64,000 nucleotides of DNA from assembly GCA_963669155.1 (NCBI GenBank), contig OZ022577.1, positions 12,891,395-12,955,394 on the forward strand, in the 5' to 3' direction. The position numbers and the translations under genes were made by a program. The notes below the pieces were generated by a model. That model was not told where the DNA came from and did not search any database. It saw nothing but the letters and a program-made list of their open reading frames with translations. Of the stretch, positions 61,001 through 64,000 are shown in pieces. Within the stretch, counting starts at the first letter, position 1; each line of letters begins with the position of its first letter. This stretch comes from Arbacia lixula (lineage: Eukaryota; Echinodermata; Echinoidea; Arbacioida; Arbaciidae).

Positions 61001-64000
61001 AGGGTAACTTTCCTCTTGTAAGACATTGTTTAAACCCTCTGAATCTACTGTTTACTGTAGCTGTGGTATTTAGGGTGACTTTCCTCTTGTAAGACATTGT
61101 TTAACCCTTTCACTGCATTGATAGTACATTGTTTAGCTCTGCTATTCATGGTGACTTTTCTCTGATGAGACATTGTTTAAGCCTTTGAATCCACTGTTTA
61201 GCTCTGTTATTCATGGTGACTTTTCTCTGAATAAGACATTGTTTAAGCCTTTGACTCCACTGACTTTCCTCTTGTAAGACATTGTTTAACCCTTTGATTC
61301 CACTGTTAAGCTGTGGTATTGAGGGTGACTTTCCTCTTGTAAGACATTGTTTAACCCTCTGAATCTACTGTTTAGCTGTGGTATTCAGGGTGACATTCCT
61401 CTTCTAAGACATTGTTTAACCCTTTGACTGCATTGATAGTACATTGTTTACAGTGTAGCTCTGCTATTCATGGTGACTTTTCTCTGTATGATACATTGTT
61501 TAACCCTTTGACTGTACTGCTTAGCTGTGGTATTCAGGGTGACTTTCCTCTTGTAAGACATTGTTTAACCCTTTGAATCTACTGTTTAGCTGTGGTATTC
61601 AGGGTGACTTTCCTCTTCTAAGACATTGTTTAACCCTTTGACTGCCTTGATAGTACATTGTTTAGCTCTGCTATTCATGGTGACTTTTCTCTGTATAAGA
61701 CATTGTTTAATCCTTTGACTCCAGTGTTTAGCTGTACTATTCAGGGTGACTTTCCTCTTGTAAGACATTGTTAACCCTTTCACTGCATTGATAGTACATT
61801 GTTTAGCTGTGCTATTCATGGTGACTTTTCTCTGTATAAGACATTGTCTAACCCTTTGACTCCAGTGTTTAGCTGTGGTATTCAGGGTGACTTTCCTCTT
61901 GTAAGACATTGTTTAACCCTTTGAATCTACTGTTAAGCTGCGGTATTTAGGGTGACTTTCCTCTTGTAAGACATTGTTTAACCCTTTGACTGCATTGATA
62001 GTACATTGTTTAGCTCTGCTATTCATGGTGACTTTTCTGTCATGAGACATTGTTTAAGCCTTTGAATCCACTGTTTAGCTCTGTTATTCATGGTTACATT
62101 TCTCTGAATAAGACATTGTTTAACCCTTTGACTCCACTGTTTAGCTGTGCTATTCATGGTGACTTTTTTCTGTATAAGACATTGTTTAACCCTTTGACTC
62201 CACTGCTTAGCTGTGGTAGTCAGGGTGACTTTCCTCTTCTAAGACATTGTTTAACCCTTTGAATCCACTGTTTAGCTGTGGTATTCAGGGTGACTTTCCT
62301 CTTGTAATACATTGTTTAACCCTTTGATTCCAGTGTTGAGCTGTACTATTCAGGGTGACTTTCCTCTTGTAAGACATTGTTTAACCCTTTGACTGCATTG
62401 ATAGTACATTGTTTAGCCCTGCTATTCATGGTGACTTTTCTCTGTATAAGACATTGTTTAATCCTTTGACTCCAGTGTTTAGCTGTACTATTCAGGGTGA
62501 CTTTCCTCTTGTAAGACACTGTTTGACCCTTTGAATCTACTGTTAAGCTGCGGTATTTAGGGTGACTTTCCTCTTGTAAGACATTGTTTAACCCTTTGAC
62601 TGCATTGATAGTACATTGTTTAGCTCTGCTATTCATGGTGACTTTTCTCTGTATGAGACATTGTTTAACCCTCTGAATCTACTTTTTAGCTGTGGTATTC
62701 AGGGTGACTTTCCCCTTGTAAGACATTGTTTAACCCTCTGAATCTACTGTTTAGCTGTGGTATTCAGGGTGACTTTTCTCTTGTAAGACATTGTTTAACC
62801 CTTTGATTCCACTGTTAAGCTGTGGTATTCAGGGTGACTTTCCTCTTGTAAGACACTGTTTGACCCTTTGAATCTACTGTTAAGCTATGGTATTGAGGGT
62901 GACTTTCCTCTTGTAAGACATTGTTTAACCCTCTGAATCTACTGTTTAGCTGTGGTATTTAGGGTGACTTTCCTCTTCTAAGACATTGTTTAACCCTTTC
63001 ACTGCATTGATAGTACATTGTTTAGCTCTGCTATTCATGGTGACTTTTCTCTCATGAGACATTGTTTAAGCCTTTAAATCCACTGTTTAGCTCTGTTATC
63101 CATGGTGACTTTTTTCTGAATAAGACATTGTTTAAGCCTTTGACTCCACTGCTTAGCTGTGGTAGTCAGGGTGACTTTCCTTTTGTAAGACATTGTTTAA
63201 CCCTTTGAATATACTGTTTAGCTGTGGTATTCAGGGTGACTTTCCTCTTCTAAGACATTGTTTAACCCTTTCAATATACTTTTTAGCTGTGGTATTCAGG
63301 GTGACTTTCCTTTGGTAAGACATTGTTTAACCCTTTGAATCCACTGTTTAGCTGTGGTATTGTGGGTGACTTTCCTCTTCTAAGACATTGTTTAACCTTT
63401 TGACTGCATTGATAGTACATTGTTTAGCTCTGCTATTCATGGTGCCTTTTCTCTGTATAAGACATTGTTTAACCCTTTGACTCCACTGCTTAACCGTGGT
63501 ATTCAGGGTGACTTCCCTCTTGTAAGACTTTGTTTAACCTTTTGAATCCACTGTTTTGCTGTGGTATTCAGGGTGACTTTCCTCTTCTAAGACATTGTTT
63601 AACCCTTTGACTGCATTGATAGTACAATGTTAAGCTCTGCTATTCATGGTGACTTTTTTCTGTATGAGACATTGTTTATCCCTCTGAATCTACTGTTTAG
63701 CTGTGGTATTCAGGGTGACTTTCCTCTTGTAAGACATTGTTTAACCCTTTGATTCCACTGTTAAGCTGTGGTATTTAGGGTGACTTTCCTCTTGTAAGAC
63801 ATTGGTTAACCCTTTGATTCCACTGTTAAGCTGTGGTTTTGAGGGTGACTTTCCTCTTGTAAGACATTGTTTAACCCTTTGACTCTACTGCTAAGCTGTG
63901 GTATTCAGGGTAACTTTCCTCTTGTAAGACATTGTTTAATCCTCTGAATCTACTGTTTAGCTGTGGTATTCAGGGTGACTTTCCTCTTCTAAGACATTGT
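52020..64000. repeat. 6685-bp tandem duplication, second copy cut by window end
   Basis: About 52020-58704 recurs from about 58705 to the window end at offset 6685. I noticed very few differences over the 5.3 kb available (for example GTTTAAC/GCTTAAC at 59352 and TGACTTTCC/TGACATTCC at 61393). This makes it one of the youngest events in the array. Confidence 0.8.

Larger units (their letters stand above)
19860..64000. repeat. 65-bp satellite array, continues past window end
   Basis: Head-to-tail monomers of 65 bp (checked between 22858 and 22923). The shared core is GACATTGTTTAACCCTTTGA followed by a variable TCCACTG/TCTACTG, TTTAGCTGTGGTATTC and AGGGTGACTTTCCTCTTGT. Two main types occur: one with GTGGTATTCAGGG and TTCCTCTTGTAAGA, and one with CTGCTATTCATGG and TTTCTCTGTATGAGA. 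The second is usually preceded by an 11-bp extension (ATAGTACATTG) giving units of about 76 bp. Array length divided by unit length suggests roughly 650-690 monomers in the window. Minus-strand open frames of 96-146 codons and plus-strand frames of 70 codons recur here only because the monomer happens to lack stops; they are not genes. Confidence 0.95.

Noticed and set aside
21435-62636. Many repeated open frames of 70, 96, 101, 107 and 146 codons in the satellite
   Set aside because: They follow the monomer phase on both strands, repeat with array periodicity and have no domain or codon-use signal; they are consequences of a stop-poor monomer.
18147-64000. CRISPR-like regular repeats
   Set aside because: Units are contiguous with no unique spacers, monomers vary gradually, and the context is an animal intron; this is a satellite.
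19860-64000. Telomere-like TTAACCC in the satellite
   Set aside because: Occurs once per 65-bp monomer and not as tandem hexamers; no telomeric character.

Overview
The window is animal nuclear DNA, most likely from an echinoderm and probably a sea urchin. The evidence is a multi-exon gene with GT-AG introns, decayed non-LTR retrotransposons, Helitron-like elements carrying a (TCCG)n block of a kind I associate with echinoid genomes, foldback elements and a very large satellite. The species call rests on recognising repeat style, not on a database match. I saw no tRNA, rRNA, CRISPR array or bacterial-type operon. Layout: 1-5.6 kb is intergenic and repeat-rich. It holds a G/C-asymmetric foldback element (388-1285), two decayed minus-strand LINE reverse-transcriptase fragments (2810-3695 and 4484-5065), a short inverted-repeat element, two unrecognised open frames and a promoter-like stretch near 5.5 kb. 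From 6116 to 15965 lie nine coding exons of PRPF39, the HAT-repeat U1 snRNP-associated splicing factor. All splice phases agree, giving about 548 codons from the start methionine to roughly two thirds of the family length; the C-terminal part is not in the window. Introns 2, 7, 8 and 9 carry transposon remnants, including a Helentron/HINE-like element with recognisable ends in intron 7 and two 3'-incomplete relatives at the start of intron 9. From 18147 to the window end, intron 9 (if the gene is intact) is a satellite of about 65-bp monomers with a longer ~76-bp variant. It is interrupted only by a 1.1-kb TTAA-flanked insertion at 18747-19855. Beyond about 26 kb the array is built of nested, nearly identical duplications with offsets of 1992, 2828, 4350, 5257, 6685 and 7434 bp. 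The only gene I recognise with confidence is PRPF39. The most interesting biology is a conserved splicing-factor gene whose own intron holds at least 45 kb of young, actively reshaped satellite abutting a Helitron-like element, and the many nuclear-receptor-type DR1 motifs carried by those elements.
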